From Balanoglossus misakiensis (Eukaryota; Hemichordata), in NCBI GenBank assembly GCA_040954595.2, contig CM082588.2, positions 3,410,001-3,474,000 of the forward strand: 64,000 nucleotides of DNA. The letters are read 5' to 3'. The notes beneath the pieces were generated by a model. It saw only the letters and a list, made by a program, of their open reading frames with translations. It was not told the origin of the DNA and ran no database searches. Positions 13,401 to 28,200 of the stretch are shown piece by piece (positions within the stretch are counted from its first letter, which is position 1; every line of letters starts with the position of its first letter). The position numbers and the translations under genes were made by a program.

Positions 13401-16400
13401 TGTCGTTAATTTCTCCCCCCCCCCCCGATTTTTGAGTGCTTTCTAATCTACACTAAGGCTGCTCACGGTTGGTCAACTCTCTCTCTGTCTGCGGTCAAGC
13501 TACCAATCTCTCCGCCGAACAAACCGAGAAAAAAACCGCTTCATTTAAAGTTAGTTCATCATACCACCTAAGGTGCGAAAATGATTCCCCTAAGAATTAT
13601 ACTCGGCGACAATCTGGACAGTTGAGAATGTCATTGACTGTAAAACCGCCAAGTCACACTCAAGTAATTTGAACAAAAGCCAACACGACCGACCACGCCA
13701 AAACAGCAGTCAAAACAAACAAATTAAAAAAAACACCCCAAACAAACTCGACCGTAGATGATAGGTAGTCTGCCATTGTGGCATAAATTGTGAAATGTTA
13801 CTCTATCGGTTTCTCTTTCCCGCGGCTAGAAGTCGTCCACGACACACCAGTCCAGAAATATAACAACGAAAACGGCAACTGGTGCGCATGAGATGGACAG
13901 ATAGAGATACGTTTTCCTCAAAGTTTAGAAACGCGATCACTGACAAGTAATATATAGGAGAGAAAAGTACAGTATATGTGAAAATATTTGGATTTGATCG
14001 ACATCGATGTATGTTAAAATCAAATTATATTTAGCGCGTATTAAGATAACGTGAAACTTCGTTGCAAAAAGATCACATGCTTCTGTACAGATACCAGTAG
14101 TTTCTGAGTTGTGGAATGAAATGTGGGCGTCGTACAATCACACCAACAGAAATCGAAATTTTCATAAGGACAACAATCGAACTCGTTAACAGCCCAGTAA
14201 AAAGTTCCAAGGGGTTTAACGTACAGGGAAGACAAAGTCTGTTCAAATTTAGAACTTTCACATACTTTAGATAGGAAATCTTTTTCACCACGTAGTCTAT
14301 TAGGCAACAAAATTGTCTTCGCGGGTAATAAGACTAAAATAAAGGGGTGACCGACACTTTGTGCCCATATCTTTGAATAAGAATCCCGCCAATTGAAAAA
14401 CCTATAGAATATCACTAATTTATACGGCTATAATACCGGCTTTAGTTTATGGAGAAATTTGCCATTGATTATACAGACACCGCTTGGTTGTTGGACGAAT
14501 TAACCTTATTTCCACTGGAAGGCTGCTGATACCGTAGCGGTGTCTTTGTACGGATGGGGGACCCAGTCTTCCACGCCCGCAGGCTTCCAACCCTGGGAAG
14601 AGAGGTCAAGCCGTCGCCAACTGCAACCGTACGCTCTAATTGGAGGGATCCAAGTTTCCGCCGTGTTTAACCCAGCGCTACGAAATGAGGCGGTCTAGTC
14701 GGAGCCTTTGGCTGTGCCTGTCTAACTGGTTTTCATCTCGGCTCTGCCGGTAATAGCTGGCAGCTGCCTCGCTGAATTTGATTGAGCTTCCCGGCTTCCA
14801 ACTCAGCGACTTTCCAATTTCGCATCGGTTTTCTCCCGTAATTACTGGAAATAATAGCAACAACAAAGGGGTGCGGTAAAAATCCCCCCTCATCTTCGCA
14901 CTTTCCTTTTCTCCTGGCAAAAGTTAAATCACATCACCCTAATCCGAGCGGATAAACCCCCAATATATGCATTTACTTGTTCAGAGGGTGTGCTTATTTT
15001 TGTCTCCCTTTAACAAAGGTCTTCCGCCGTCCTTCCAGTGACTTGTTAATTTATTCATAGTACCCAGGTTCGTCAAAAAGGTAACGCCATAACGACAAAA
15101 GATAAAAATACGAATCTAATTCGCGGTGTTCTCAATATTCTCACCACATTCGGTTGCTTTTATTTTAGAAAGTTTCAGCGCCTCAGAAAGTATGACTTTC
15201 AATCAACATCCGCCTGATTTGTACCCATCCCGTGGTAATCACATCAAACACGGTACAGCTCTCGAATACAGCGCACGGAGGGGTTTAGGTCAGTTATAAA
15301 TTTGTAAATCATGCCTAAGTAACAAGCATTTGTCTAATTTCATTAAATTGTTAATAAATTTACATCTTTTTAGTTCCGTCGGTATATGCCGCTGAAGCTG
15401 ATCGCATCCGCTGACCACGGAATCCATGAATGCTTACGCTGCGCTTAACAATACTTCTGCGTGTTTCAGGCACCGATTTGAATAACTAATTAGCGTGCAC
15501 GATGCAAGTTCACTTTTCATCTGAATAGAGTGGAGCGGTTAGTTATGAAACTGATGAAAATCGCTTCGACTGCTTTTCACAGAAATAAAAAGGGCAGCGG
15601 AACATGTCGAATCGGGTGTAGAACAAGACGAACTCTTTCATATCAGAAATTTCGGGGGAAGTAATTATCCCGGAAAACATTCTGATTAAATTGGGTTTAA
15701 ATTAGGTAATTAAGGTTTCTCCTAAAATGAAGAACGGCTTAATACGTTGAGATGTCGTTAATACTTCAGAGCGGGCGCCTGCCCAACTTAAACCGAGGGA
15801 ACTAACCAAATCGCAACATCGTGGTAGAGTATAGCTGTACGTATTATTTGCCAGCTCCAGAAATGTTGGCAGTTTCTATGCAAATTAGAGAGCCATAAAG
15901 GTGGACTACTCTTGAATTTGCATAATATGCAAATTTGACAGGCGCAAAAATTGCAGGAATCCGTGGATCAAAGGACACTTCTGTGTGACGCATCTGTACC
16001 CGAGAAGGGGTCTGGCAAGATGGTTTCACCCGGGCTGGAACCGTTAAATCTCAAGTCGGAGAATGGCGCATCGCGTATCCATACCGCTGAGCAGATTACT
16101 TAGCGAATGAAAAAAAAGATGACAATGATATGAATTTACCGATATCCGCAAGCCACAGATTATAGTGTATCTCTCACGACTTGTGAATGACTCGAATGAT
16201 TAAATACTGTAGCGTTAACATTTAAAATTCGATGCATACACATAAAGAGGGAAGATCGAGCGGCGACGGGATTCGCTTTGCGGTTGCGAGTCAACATTTG
16301 TCTCCGATCGCAACAAATTGTTCCGACTCCTTGTAAAATACAGAACCGAGACCTTGCACGTTTCAACAAAAGGAAGTTCACGTCCGCGTGACGACAGATG

Positions 16401-19400
16401 AAAAACACTAATGTACCGGAAAATATGAGTATTAGCATTTCTGGCGTTGGTGGTCCCATCGTCATGATTTGACGGTGGTGACTCTGAGGCCTGTGTTGGC
16501 GTTCTCCGTCTCGTGCAAACTTTGAGCCCTCAAAACAAGATGAATACGTTCGCACAGTCGAACAGAAAGCACTGAAATGCTTGTGAACACCCTTTCATTG
16601 TTTTGCGATGAGAAAAAAGCCACGTCATCGCCTCGGTAGTTTGAGATGCCGTTTTTGTACACATATTCTGTCTCCCCTCTTGGGTAAAACAGGCGCGCTG
16701 TCGAACAATTGTTTCTACCTTAAAATTTTCAATAAGACCAAGTCGTGACCGGGTAAAAAACACATATGGCAAACGCGGGACTGTGGTAATGTTCTTATGT
16801 ACCTGAACTTGGACACCCCCGCCGTCACGGTGGTCCGAAATGACAACCAGGTGTTGTTAGCATATTTTCGAATTCTCAATACTCGACATTGAAGAGCGTT
16901 TGGACCGCCCTGGAACGAGACTCCTTTTCAAATTTATTGCAAGGTCAGCGGTTTCCGCCCGCCTGGGGAGTCTATATTGACTTGATCCCAGCGACTTCGG
17001 CCAATTTCGTTGATCAAAAACCGGAGAACGGGGGGAGAGACGGGCTCTCTGTGTCACAGCGGCCGGGGCGGTAAAGTGATACGGGCAAAGGAGCTAACGC
17101 GGTCGGCTGTAAGCGCGCGCTCGTTCCAGTTTCTCGAAAGGAATACCTGGGTATCCATTTCTCGGCGATGGAGATTTATTGCAAATCAATTTCGCCGCTG
17201 CTAAACTGACACCACCCACCCTAGAAATTGATAATGGCTGCGCTCAATGAGAAACCGCCGCGTAAGATGTCAACCTATTGCACCGTTGATGAGTGCCGAG
17301 GAGACCTCTAGTAGAAATCAACACCGCATCCACACTACACCACCACGAGCAACCCTGCCTCCTTTGTCGATTTCATCGCAACAAGAAAACCCCACCCGTT
17401 CATCACATCCAGAACGTCAGCCAGTGTTACGACACGTAGGCCACCTCGCTGTATTATTATTAACACGACGATTAGCGTGGTCGATTAAAAATATTAGTAC
17501 GCCATGATCGGAATAAATTTGACGACGTCTGGGAAATATTCATAACAATGTACTGGCCATATTTGGAAGTCGAGTATGTCAATTTAACCCCAGGGAGAGA
17601 GACTTAGAGCTTGGTAACTGATTGATGATTTTTTTTGTCGTTTACGCTCGGAAAACAAAAGAACATCCGTCAAATGTGTCTGTATGTATGTTTATGTTCG
17701 ACTCTCACATATACATGACGCGGAGATTTTCTATCCTGGCCGTATATATTTTTGTGCATCCATTCGCCCGAAGACAATAAATTCCTGTGTCTTCGTTTTC
17801 TCCAAAATACTCCCGACGCAACCACTTTACATCGCGCAGCTTCGAAAATAGTCGCAGCGTCTTCTAAGATGTTGCGTCTCGTAAGTAAGACGAGTGTTTT
17901 TGGAAGAGTGAAATGTCTCAACAAGAGAGATCTCGGTTCGAAAATACACGAAGAATTCGAAGGATGTTGGTAAAGATTTCGACGCCGCGGAAATTGAACC
18001 TCTTTCGAGAATTCAACCCGTGTCGAAAATATGCTCGGTGTTGCTGATTGTTTAAAGCCACTTTTTGTGATGGAAGTTCGGCAGGTATCGTTTTACAAGT
18101 TGCTAATTAACGCCTCTGTGCATGATATTAGTTGCCCTCTGTCCAATGGCTAAGGGTAAATCAAAAAGTGAATGTGTAATGAGAGTGTGTACACATCCCG
18201 GTATAGAAAAGCCCAACCACTTATTTTTTACCATGACAAAGGGGGGTTGTTTTGTCGCTAACCGCCGCGATTCAACTCCAGCCAAGGACCGTTTTCACAG
18301 TTAAACGCTGCAAATGTTCGCATCGAGTCGAGTATACACTGTGGCCTCGGAGAGCGAGAGGACGTCTCCTTCTCTGAGTAAAAATGCGATTTGCTTTCTC
18401 ATTTGCAACGACCGTGTCGAAAATTGCGACCGATACTCGGCCCAGCTAAAGTTTGAACTTATTGTCTTGTCGACGTCTTATAAGTCAGTACAATCTGGAA
18501 TGTCAAGAAAGCTAAATTATATTGTTTCTGCTGAGACAAATTGGCCAAACTAGGTGATCTACGGTGATGTACAAACGCTGTGATCGATTTTGCCGCGAAA
18601 TGACACTACAACCAGAAGTGCTTTGAATCCTATAGAGTTACGGTATTCGGTCGATTACATTATTTGTACATTAAAATGTGGCCCCGGGTGACTTGTGATA
18701 TTTCAGGGTTTTTATTTTGCTGAACACTGCACTTCTTTAAAAAATTAAAATTAAAATTGATATCTATTAAACGGGCGCGAGTAGGTTATTAACTGTAACG
18801 TTAAGAAATTGGTGTTTCGGAAGCAATTTAGGTGTGAACGGCACGCTAAAGGGTTAGGTTTACACACCGTTTGTCGTTGTGTCGGCACTTGGAGAAAGTG
18901 GCACAGTCTCCGTCGCGTCGTCAACATTGTAAGGAGGTGTGAACAGTACACAGACAGTGTAAGACGATATTCTCGCCGAGTTTTAGTGATTTCAGTTTCT
19001 TCAAACATTGTCGACCAAAGGGTCCCACACAGCAATGTAGGCTGATAGAGACACCTTATGATAAAATCAGAAAACTGCATAATGTATAGGCCCTCGGTGT
19101 TAGTGATTTTCAGGGAGAAACCGTTACTTTGTATTTTGTTTTACCTGGAAGGGATTTCAACCAAACTTAACGCATTACAGAAAGAAACGACATGGGAATC
19201 GTGTAAATGATTATCAGATTTAACGAAATATCGACACCCGGACATGTTTGGGTGGCGGTTTTAAAACGCATGCCTTTCACTTCATTTCTACATCCACGTT
19301 TTGCGTGACAGACAGACATCTTGCAGCGACCACTGAGCCATCCGACGGAAGCCAGACTTACAGGTTCTCTCTCAATGCAACTCTCGCTGCGGAATACAAG

Positions 19401-20999
19401 CCGAATATTACCCGGCAATCCAATCGTATAATTCTGGGGGTTTTGGGGAACGACTTTGGACATTTATCAAAAGGCCGACAGAAGCCCGCTGCATTATTAA
19501 ACGGCTCCAAGTCATTTCGCCATAGCCACCTTAAGCTAAATAAAGCCTTTGATCCACACCCGTGACTTATTAACCAAACAGTTCGACGCGCCTTTCAAAT
19601 TCACAATAATCCGCCAGCGAATCAGTCGGGCAATTTTCTCCAATCCTGCCGGGGTGAGACGATTCCGACGTGAGCGTGGTGGGGCGATCAGCTCGCCAAA
19701 GTTTCCCCATCGCTCAGCGGGAGACCCTCCCTGATATCACCCGCGCAAATAGTCTCTCTCCACGTTTTCTGGTCAATATTGGTCATTGCCGACTGAACAA
19801 CATCTCGTTTATGTCCCCAATTATATTATCGGAGCCTAATTGTTCCGATTTTCGTTAAAGAAACATATCGCCCACTCTGTGAAGAACTCCGATTCTCTCT
19901 GTTTGTGAGTCGGTTTTCTCGCAAGTGTGGGAATTTGTCGAGTCAAGCATGCATCGCGGGCCCCCAGTGGGCACTGTGACTCGACTTGGCATTTAGTAAA
20001 CTATATCATCTGACTGTAAATCAACAGAGGGAAAGAGACAGAGAGTAGGTCTACTTGGTGGCTTATGATACAAAAAGCCCAAGTTCATCGCTGTTGCAAG
20101 TTTGTTTCTCCCGAAAAAAAGGGAATTTCCAAGTGACGTCACTTACGTCAAAATCGGTGACCACAAAAGATGTCACGCAAACCACAAAATTTGAATCTTA
20201 GAAAAATAAAACCTGGAATGAGGAAAGAGGAGAAATTTATCGTGACAAACAAACGTCTAAATGTCAAAAAAGGATTATTTGCCGAAGAATCTAAAATGCC
20301 ACACATTGGAACATAAAATGAGCAGTTTGGGAAGACGTACTCCCCAGCACAAATGTCAATCAAGTTGTTGGGAACTTCCTGGAATAGAACAAGCCTCTGG
20401 TGACTTTCCAGATATGTGCATGTTGCTCAAAACGCTTGATAAGCTTATGATTCTAAAATCCACGGGTCGCCCAGAAAAGGAAACGCTGAACTGGGCATGG
20501 ATCACGCGCCACGCACGATCCCAGCCCCCGACGCCCGTTGCACACGTAGCCGATTCCTGATATCGAAATGATGTCATGTCAATCAGGGTAACCAATTAGT
20601 TAATTGACTGCGGATATCACATTGACCGTTAGCATGCAAATTATCCGCAAATAGCACCAATTATTTTTCGCTGAAGTACTTTCACAACGCGACAGTTAAG
20701 TTGAAGAGGTGTTGTCCTTTTATGAGAATTGGACATCTTTCCCAATGACCAAGACACAATCAGTCTCTGTAATTCGCACAGACAGCCGAAAAAATGGGAA
20801 CTTTATATAAGGTTGATCACATTTTGGTAGATATTTTACATGTAGGCCTAATCAGATGTAGCACCCCGAAATTGGCTTTCAAAGTAGTGAAATTTCTTCT
20901 TAATTTATTTTTGTCATTTTGTTGTTACTGGTCGAAAGCTTGTGGGAATTCTACTTCATTAATGAAGGTAAACGTTACTGAACTAGTAACAACTGGGCA
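7447..20999. other. non-coding stretch, probable sim intron 1
   Basis: No exon of a known family, RNA gene or mobile element is recognised on either strand. Only short ORFs (at most about 130 codons) without domain signatures are present. A 12-C homopolymer lies at 13,415-13,426. The DNA is CpG-replete and has many AATTA/TAATT cores, as is common in regulatory DNA but not diagnostic. I looked for sim PAS-domain peptides, such as the conserved YISETASVHLGLSQ region, and did not find them. A short exon could still be missed by eye. Confidence 0.45.
13415..13426. repeat. poly-C homopolymer (C12)
   Basis: Twelve consecutive C residues. Confidence 0.9.
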
Positions 21000-22970
21000 G
21001 CAAAGTTCACTATTTCAGTTGATTTCGTTCAAAATTCGCTTTCAACAACAATGAGTGGCAGTGAAGTGGTTATGCGCACGAGACACGCCGCAGCGTCGAC
21101 AACACTACACGCAGCGAGGACGCCAGCATGTCCACGCGCACTCGCTCTGCAGAGGTCCGCCACACTCAAGCCAAAATCTCGCAGCAAGGCTCGCGAAGGG
21201 ATGGGTCCAAATACTCGGAGAAACTGCCCGAGGCTTGGAGCATTTCGCGGTATGGATCTGACCGGCCGGTAGCGCGCCGGCACTTTCGTAAGACAGACAG
21301 CGTGGTCTGTTCCTCCCACGGCTATTGCCAAACCACAGCACGACGGCTCAACAACATTACCACCCCTTCCCGGATCCCACGAAGACCAAACATCGAAATA
21401 AGCAACCCACATATAACAGCACGTTCCTGCAAACGAAATAATGGCAAGAATGGTTCTCGCAATTCGTGATTTCGTTTCCACGCCGTTGTAAAAGTCAGTA
21501 GAGCCTGCGTCACCGTATATTACAACGCCGGTGCTGGCGAGATCTGACTGCCGAGGCGTGGATGTTCAACTCCCCCGGGCCAATAAAGCCGCTCATTTCA
21601 ATATTTCCCCTCGACCTGCAAATGTGAAATCAATTATTGCGTCATACAATGCACGTTATTTTCCACAATACGGTTTAGTTTTCCTCCTTTTGCCGCCAAC
21701 GTAAAAACAATACTCGTCTCCCAATATATTTCTGACAGTCCTCACGTATCTCATACTTCAATATGATTTTTTCTACACGACCATGGGCACACATTAATAA
21801 TCCTTAAAATGGGCCACATTTTGGCAGACATAATAGGAAACGGGTAGCTTGTAAAATGAAAGAAATATTCCCGGTTTTTTTAAAACCTTCAACTCGCAAA
21901 AATCGTCCTAAAGGGTAAAATAAAAAGTGAAACGGGGGCACGAAAAAATGGTAGCTTATCAATTAGATAACTTCATCTTGACTTTGTGTTTCTTTGAATC
22001 TGTTTTGCAACACAGCATCGCATTTGTATCTCGTCGTTTCGTTCTGATTTCAGGCCACATTACATCGCTTTTCTGCGTTGTTTTCTTTCTCCTTTTGAAT
22101 TTGTTGTTTTTATCCGCAAAATGTTTGGCTGATGCAATAAACGTATTGTTATGTCGGATCAAGTCAGTCACTGGAAAAACAGAGTGTGCGTGGAAGATGG
22201 ATTCAAAACACACGAGTCATTAAACAAATCTATAATATGCCATCAGATAACCCTTTCTCTCTCTCTTTTTATGTTAACAGAGCGACGGATAGCGAACGGT
22301 TGTTTTGAAAGAGCCAACTCCTTTGTTTACCTCGTCAAGTACGTATACACTAGTGATAAAGTGTCGGGTGAAATCGCTGGTAAGTGTTTGTCAGAATTTA
22401 AAAATACCAATCCTTTTATCTGCTGAGACCGTCACGCAAGGTAAGCCTATCACACAAACACAAACATGTCTTGTACAGACAACACGGTTTGGGGAAAGTT
22501 TTGCTAGTGAAAAAAATGTAAAGACGTTTGAGATCTGATCGATACACAAGTCGATCAAAATTTAACGAATTGTATAAATATGTCATAGGTTGGTCAACAC
22601 GGCTCTTTAAAATCGTACGATTGGCGCGACGCGAGTGTTTGTTGACTCAAGAATAGGACAACGAGGCTCTCCTGGAGAAAGGAGTCTTCTTCAAAAAGTT
22701 GTCAGATTTAAAGAAAAATCACTCAGATAGTTTAGATAGGAATATCGGGATATCACCGTTATGATTTTTTTCGATGGATTCCACTTAGAGGCAAATTCCG
22801 ACAAATCACATTCGATTTGTTGTTCTGTTCCCCGGCGGTGCTCGCTTGTTCGTGGCAGATCATTCAAACCCCGTTACTCGCCAATCCCGAGACCCAATTA
22901 ACGGCAGCGTGTAAACCTCGCCCAGATTTCCACTTTCCGTGGGCAAGTCAGCTCAGACACGTTGCCATAA

Positions 22971-22984
22971 CAACGAATAATGAC
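22971..22984. promoter_or_regulatory. RFX X-box-like motif
   Basis: GTTGCCATAACAAC is close to the palindromic X-box (GTTGCCATGGCAAC) bound by RFX factors. It sits in presumed non-coding DNA with no adjacent start site, so a role is only inferred. Confidence 0.3.
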
Positions 22985-25195
22985 TCACAGATGGCCATGG
23001 ACGGGAAACTGACAAAAACCGAAGTCAACAAGGATTATGGGGAGGGGGGGGGGTAGAGTCTGCTATAAAATGTGGTTACTCCACCTAGCCACATATTGCC
23101 TTCACCTATCTGTCTACATGCCAGATTTCAAGACTTAATATACAGCTCGGACTTTCGATTTGAAATAAGGGTTATATGACGTGTCATACTATTGACCACA
23201 ACTCCTAAAAAGATTCGTCTTTTCAAAGTGCGCATGCGTGTTGCGTTTACCAATTTTACTATTATTACACTACTTTGGTACATGTAATTACAAACTCCTT
23301 CCGGTTTGGCCCCTTAGCGGAGCTGTGTGCTCTAAAACCGGAATCTCAGTATGCTTAAATCACGGTTTGCATTTATCGAGCTCATAATTCGACAAGAAAC
23401 TGTCGGGTTAAAGGCAATTTCGTTGGTGACCGCCAGAATCCTCGTTTGGTTTCCTTCGATAGTTTGGCGTCGTCACGTGGTGTTTTGCCGATTACGTGCA
23501 GGGTTCATGGTACTTTGGTGTCTCGCAAATTATGAAATGATATTTTTCGACAACCCCCACCCTGGGTCCTCAAAAATCTGCAAGTGAGCGTTCACACGGT
23601 ATCGCGGTCCAACGGGCGTCATCGTATCCTGTGTACGGGAACGAAGACGTGTGGATCTCAATGAATGTAGAATGATATGAATGTACACGACTAACGTTTA
23701 TGCAAAACATTCAAAATCTGTAATAAACAGGGAAACAGACCTTAATAAATGTTGAGGTAATTCAGGGTGTGCCTTTAAAAATGGTTTGATTCCGAGGCAA
23801 GTGTGTGATCTCAACTTAGGAAGAAACGGTGGTGAACATTTAACGGCTAGTAATGCAAGTGGGCAAGTATGTTGCAGCTCAGTGGGACGCCTATATAGAC
23901 GTATCATTATCTCAGCAAAGTCTTCAGTCAAAAGGATTCTATTAAAGGGCGATGCTTAGAGACTCATCAATCGGAACGTATGGTCGGAATGTCTGATATT
24001 CACCGTGCTCATTTCGCGGTGTTCATTCCGGCAGGTAGATTGGGGTGTGTGCTTGTTTGAGGTTCAGCCGAGGCCGAAATTAGCTGCATTCCGTGCGGTA
24101 TTGTGTCGGGTTTGTGTCTGATGGGAGTTGGGGGGAGATTCACCTTGCGAGCGCCACGTCTCCACGTGTTATCACGCATTCTGATGCGCGTTCCGCCGCG
24201 AACGCAGCAAATTTGTTCATCTCATACCAAAAAAAGTCGCGCCCCTGCTTTTCACGGACACGTACCAAGCTGTGTCCAATTTGGGCGCCGCCGGACAAAC
24301 ATCACACGTTCCTTCGATCCCCGAATGACCGTCGCCCCCGCTCGTCGCAGCCAATCCGCACTGAGAAGTTTACATCTCTCAAAAAATGTCAAAGAGCAAA
24401 CATTAACATCCCCCGTCTCGAGCAGAGAGAAGAACGACATGAATCAAGTAACAGCAAGATATTTCTGAAAACTTTAATATTGATCTTCATAAAACCGAAC
24501 AAGCCGGATTAGCATCCATACGGAGCCGCCTTGTTACTCAGACACGTAGGAACCTTAATTCTGTCTGTTATCAAATGCGAAAATATTCCTCCTCATTGCG
24601 CCATGAATGACACAAAAGGACGAAATTTCATTTCATTTCGTAACATCTGCAATATTGCCAACATCTGTGACGTCATTCAATTCATGAACGATACACACAG
24701 CGACAGCACACGCGTTTCCCAATTGGCGATATAAGATTCGAGCTGCTTGCGTCTCTTTATCAGAATAAAGAAACGCGAAGCCAGTCTAGGCAAGAACTTG
24801 TATGTGAATCGTGCACAGGTAGTTCACGCTTACACCATGTAATCAGTTTCACCGAAAAGACCACACTGTAGCTGATCTCATGATCAATCAATGAAGAAAC
24901 TGTTTTTTCTTCTTCTGATAACCTGATCACTACAATTGATATCTGTGCAAGCCCCTCTCATAACACAACTCAGCAGTACAAAATACAACTTCTAAAACAC
25001 AAATCGTTATTTCGATTGTAGCTGCGGCCTTTTGATAAATTGTGGAAGTACACCATACTAGTGTTCTAGAGAAACCACGATGTTGTTTTCAGATGGCTTG
25101 AGTGTCATTTTGGTCTTGTGGGTGGGTATTGTTACCCAGTGTCAAAACCCACTTTCAACACCACATACACAAACAGTGGACATTCTCTTCTCATG

Positions 25196-25218
25196 GCACA
25201 TACACACATACACATATA
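25196..25218. repeat. CA/TA-rich simple sequence
   Basis: A short degenerate CACATA repeat read from the sequence. Confidence 0.6.
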
Positions 25219-28200
25219 GATGTTATGTTTGCTTGAATCACACAAAGAAAAAAAGTAGAAATTTCACAGAGATAATAACTAGATTATCATACAATTCTGT
25301 TGAGATAGACTTCTTGTATACCCTCGTAAATAAAAACAAACTAACCTGTGTGTTTAGTAATAATGTACGCATCGGTGAGTTTAAAATGAAAAAGTGAGAT
25401 TACTGAAGAAAGGCTTGGTCCGTTTTTGGTACAGGATAGAATGAAAGTTAATGAAGAAAATGTATACATTATGTAAAAACATGTTTGAAGCAGAGTAATG
25501 TAAATGGCTGAAACGACGAAATAGCTCGCTTGAAATCTTGTTGACAAGCTGCAGATTGCAAATAGCAGTAGCTTTCATATTTACACATGTACGAGTGAAG
25601 CACGTCACACAAGGGCGGTGTTAGAGTTTTAGAATGAGGATGCGCGAAAAACGTCGACGTTTACATTTCAGAAGTGACAAGACAGCTAAGGTTATAAAAT
25701 TCTGTCGAGATAAACAAACATGCGAGATAAAACTGAGACCAAGATACGACAATAGTCTTAAAACCAAATTACTGCGTGTGCAAACTGGTACGAAATGTCT
25801 AACACTTTCCAATTGGGAATGAAGACTGTTCTATTGGTATTTACATGTAAATATAAAGTGACACGTCAAACAAAATAAGAAACTGGCTAATTTCTCTTTT
25901 TTTAAAAACAATATACCAAAACAACCTGACAATGGGTGACATCACTGATTGTTTGGTAGTTGTACTATAGTTAACAACATGCACTGTAATTTACGTGGAG
26001 GACCGAGTCTGGGTTACTCGACTTAACACAATATCTAATTGACTCTCCACTCTATCGCTCCTCAATCCATTGAGCTCTGTCGAAGCGAACGACAGTCAAA
26101 CTATCTCATGGTTTTAGTCTTTTCGTCAAAATTCTTGTGCAAGCGTGTAAACTTTATGATAGACTGGACAAGATCCATTTATTCCCCCTTTGTGCCTTCA
26201 CTTAAAAATGATGAATAAGTAATCAGTGATTTGTACATTTTTTTCTTTCATTATTTTTGCCCGGTGGCGATGAAATAAATAAAAAACTTTAACGCGATTT
26301 TCTTTCCGCTTTCGTGGCTATCATCGCAAGATCGTTTAATCTGTGATGGTGGTGACCCCGCGTGGTACAAAAATAACCATAAACCATGACAACCGATTAC
26401 GCTATTGTCAAGGAACTTGTGCACCTCTCGAGCCGAAGTAAAGAGGAAAGCGCAGCTAATAACGCAGGCTTAGTGGTTATTCCTGTCTCAAGTCTCGCCG
26501 AGTCACGTATTTGAGATGACGATTCAATCGAATAATATCAGGATGATTCTAAACCCTGTACCTCCCGTTCACCGTAGGAGATTTAGAGAGAAATTGATTT
26601 GATTTTAAAGTGCTGATAACAATTTAAGGAGGCGGGTATTTTTGCCGCACTTTCTGATAAATCAAGCGCTATTTTCTTGCATTCGCCAAGCAGGGAAGAG
26701 AATCACATGGATATTGGCGCGATGGAGTGAAAAATACTCATTTGATCGTCCGCCATTTGTTTGGAGGTTTATTGAATTGCCGATGTCTGTTGAGAACTCA
26801 TTTCACAGGTAAAGGGGTTGGCATGTCAATCTGAATCAACACATACTCCACATAGGCAGAAGGAAACCTGCGTCCATTAAACGTGAAAGAAAAGTTAACC
26901 TTTTCCTACAACTTATTTCCCGCACGAATGACATGCAAAACAAATTCCCCAGACACAAAGATTTCTAATTACTCTTCCCATATTTTGATTTAAAAATATA
27001 TTTTAAAGAATGGTACGATATTTTCTAGTCCAAAATAAACGTGATATTCATTGAAGACTTGGTAAAACGTAAATATGTCTCGACCATAATTGGCGCCAAA
27101 TGCACTATGATGCTGAATGAAATCTCTGCTTGCTTGTCAGTTCTTTGAAAGTTTCTATTTTAATGGTTGTTTTCGTATTTATCTCATTGAATGACTGCCA
27201 TAATCCGAAATCCTAGAAGAAAACACCTTTCTTGTCTCCTCGCACCATGCGACACTTATTGTACCGCCAAATCGCCTTATGTCGTTCAGTTTGAAATGGG
27301 TGTTAATTTTCTGATGCGACATTCCATATTTTTCAATATAGGCAGCTAAGTATTGTTACAGACGATTGGAGTCTTCACCGGTCGGGGCCAAGAAGCATTG
27401 CATGTTGTAATTCTGATCACGAGTGTCCCACAAAATTTTACCACCACTCCTGTTTGTTAAGTTCTTTTCATTTGCTTGTCTGTCTTCGTGAGAGTACCCA
27501 TATTCGTTCATGCCGTTTTAATCACAGAAATGACACAATGTCGAGTTCCACATGAACGTACAAGCAAGTTGGCTTTAGTCAAATTTTGGGGAGCACGTTG
27601 ATGCTGATCGGTCGGTCGACATGGGGTCAGTAATGGGCACAGCATTTGTAGCATTGAAGTCAGATGAGTTTTAATCATTTGTAGGCATTATTTCAAAGTG
27701 AGGACATCTGATAATCTTTTAACAGAACGACCGAGATGTTTACGAGTATAAAAAAGTGATTGAGTACGAGGATACATTATGAAGGTGGCCGCTGGGATTG
27801 GTTCCGGCCTTTCTTGTCCGTAAACAAAGTTCAATCCCTGTGTCAAGCCACAATGGGGGCGGACGTGAATTACAGGGATAATGAGTCAAAAAGATTCTCC
27901 TTCAATAATGTTTGCAAGAGGAATCTATCCCAATCGCAAACTTGATGCCACAGATTTGTTTTAAGGTTTGAGTCAAAAGTGGATCTGAAGAGGGGGATAA
28001 GGCAGGAACACGACAACCACCCCTCTTTTGAAATAGCTCGGGCAATGTGACAGGGAGTTGTCGATACATAGCCTCTGGACATACTGGGTTTCGTGTTACC
28101 ATTCGTCAACAGTGGAACAACTACTTGAAAAATGTTCCAGAGTTGTCCCTATTCAGGCGAAATGGCGCGAATCTCTTCAAAAGAGGCGAACTGGACATAT

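Noticed and set aside
21029-21481. 150-codon minus-strand frame with a hydrophobic N-terminus resembling a signal anchor
   Set aside because: The apparent start is GTG, long frames overlap on the opposite strand because the DNA is CpG-rich, and no family is recognised.
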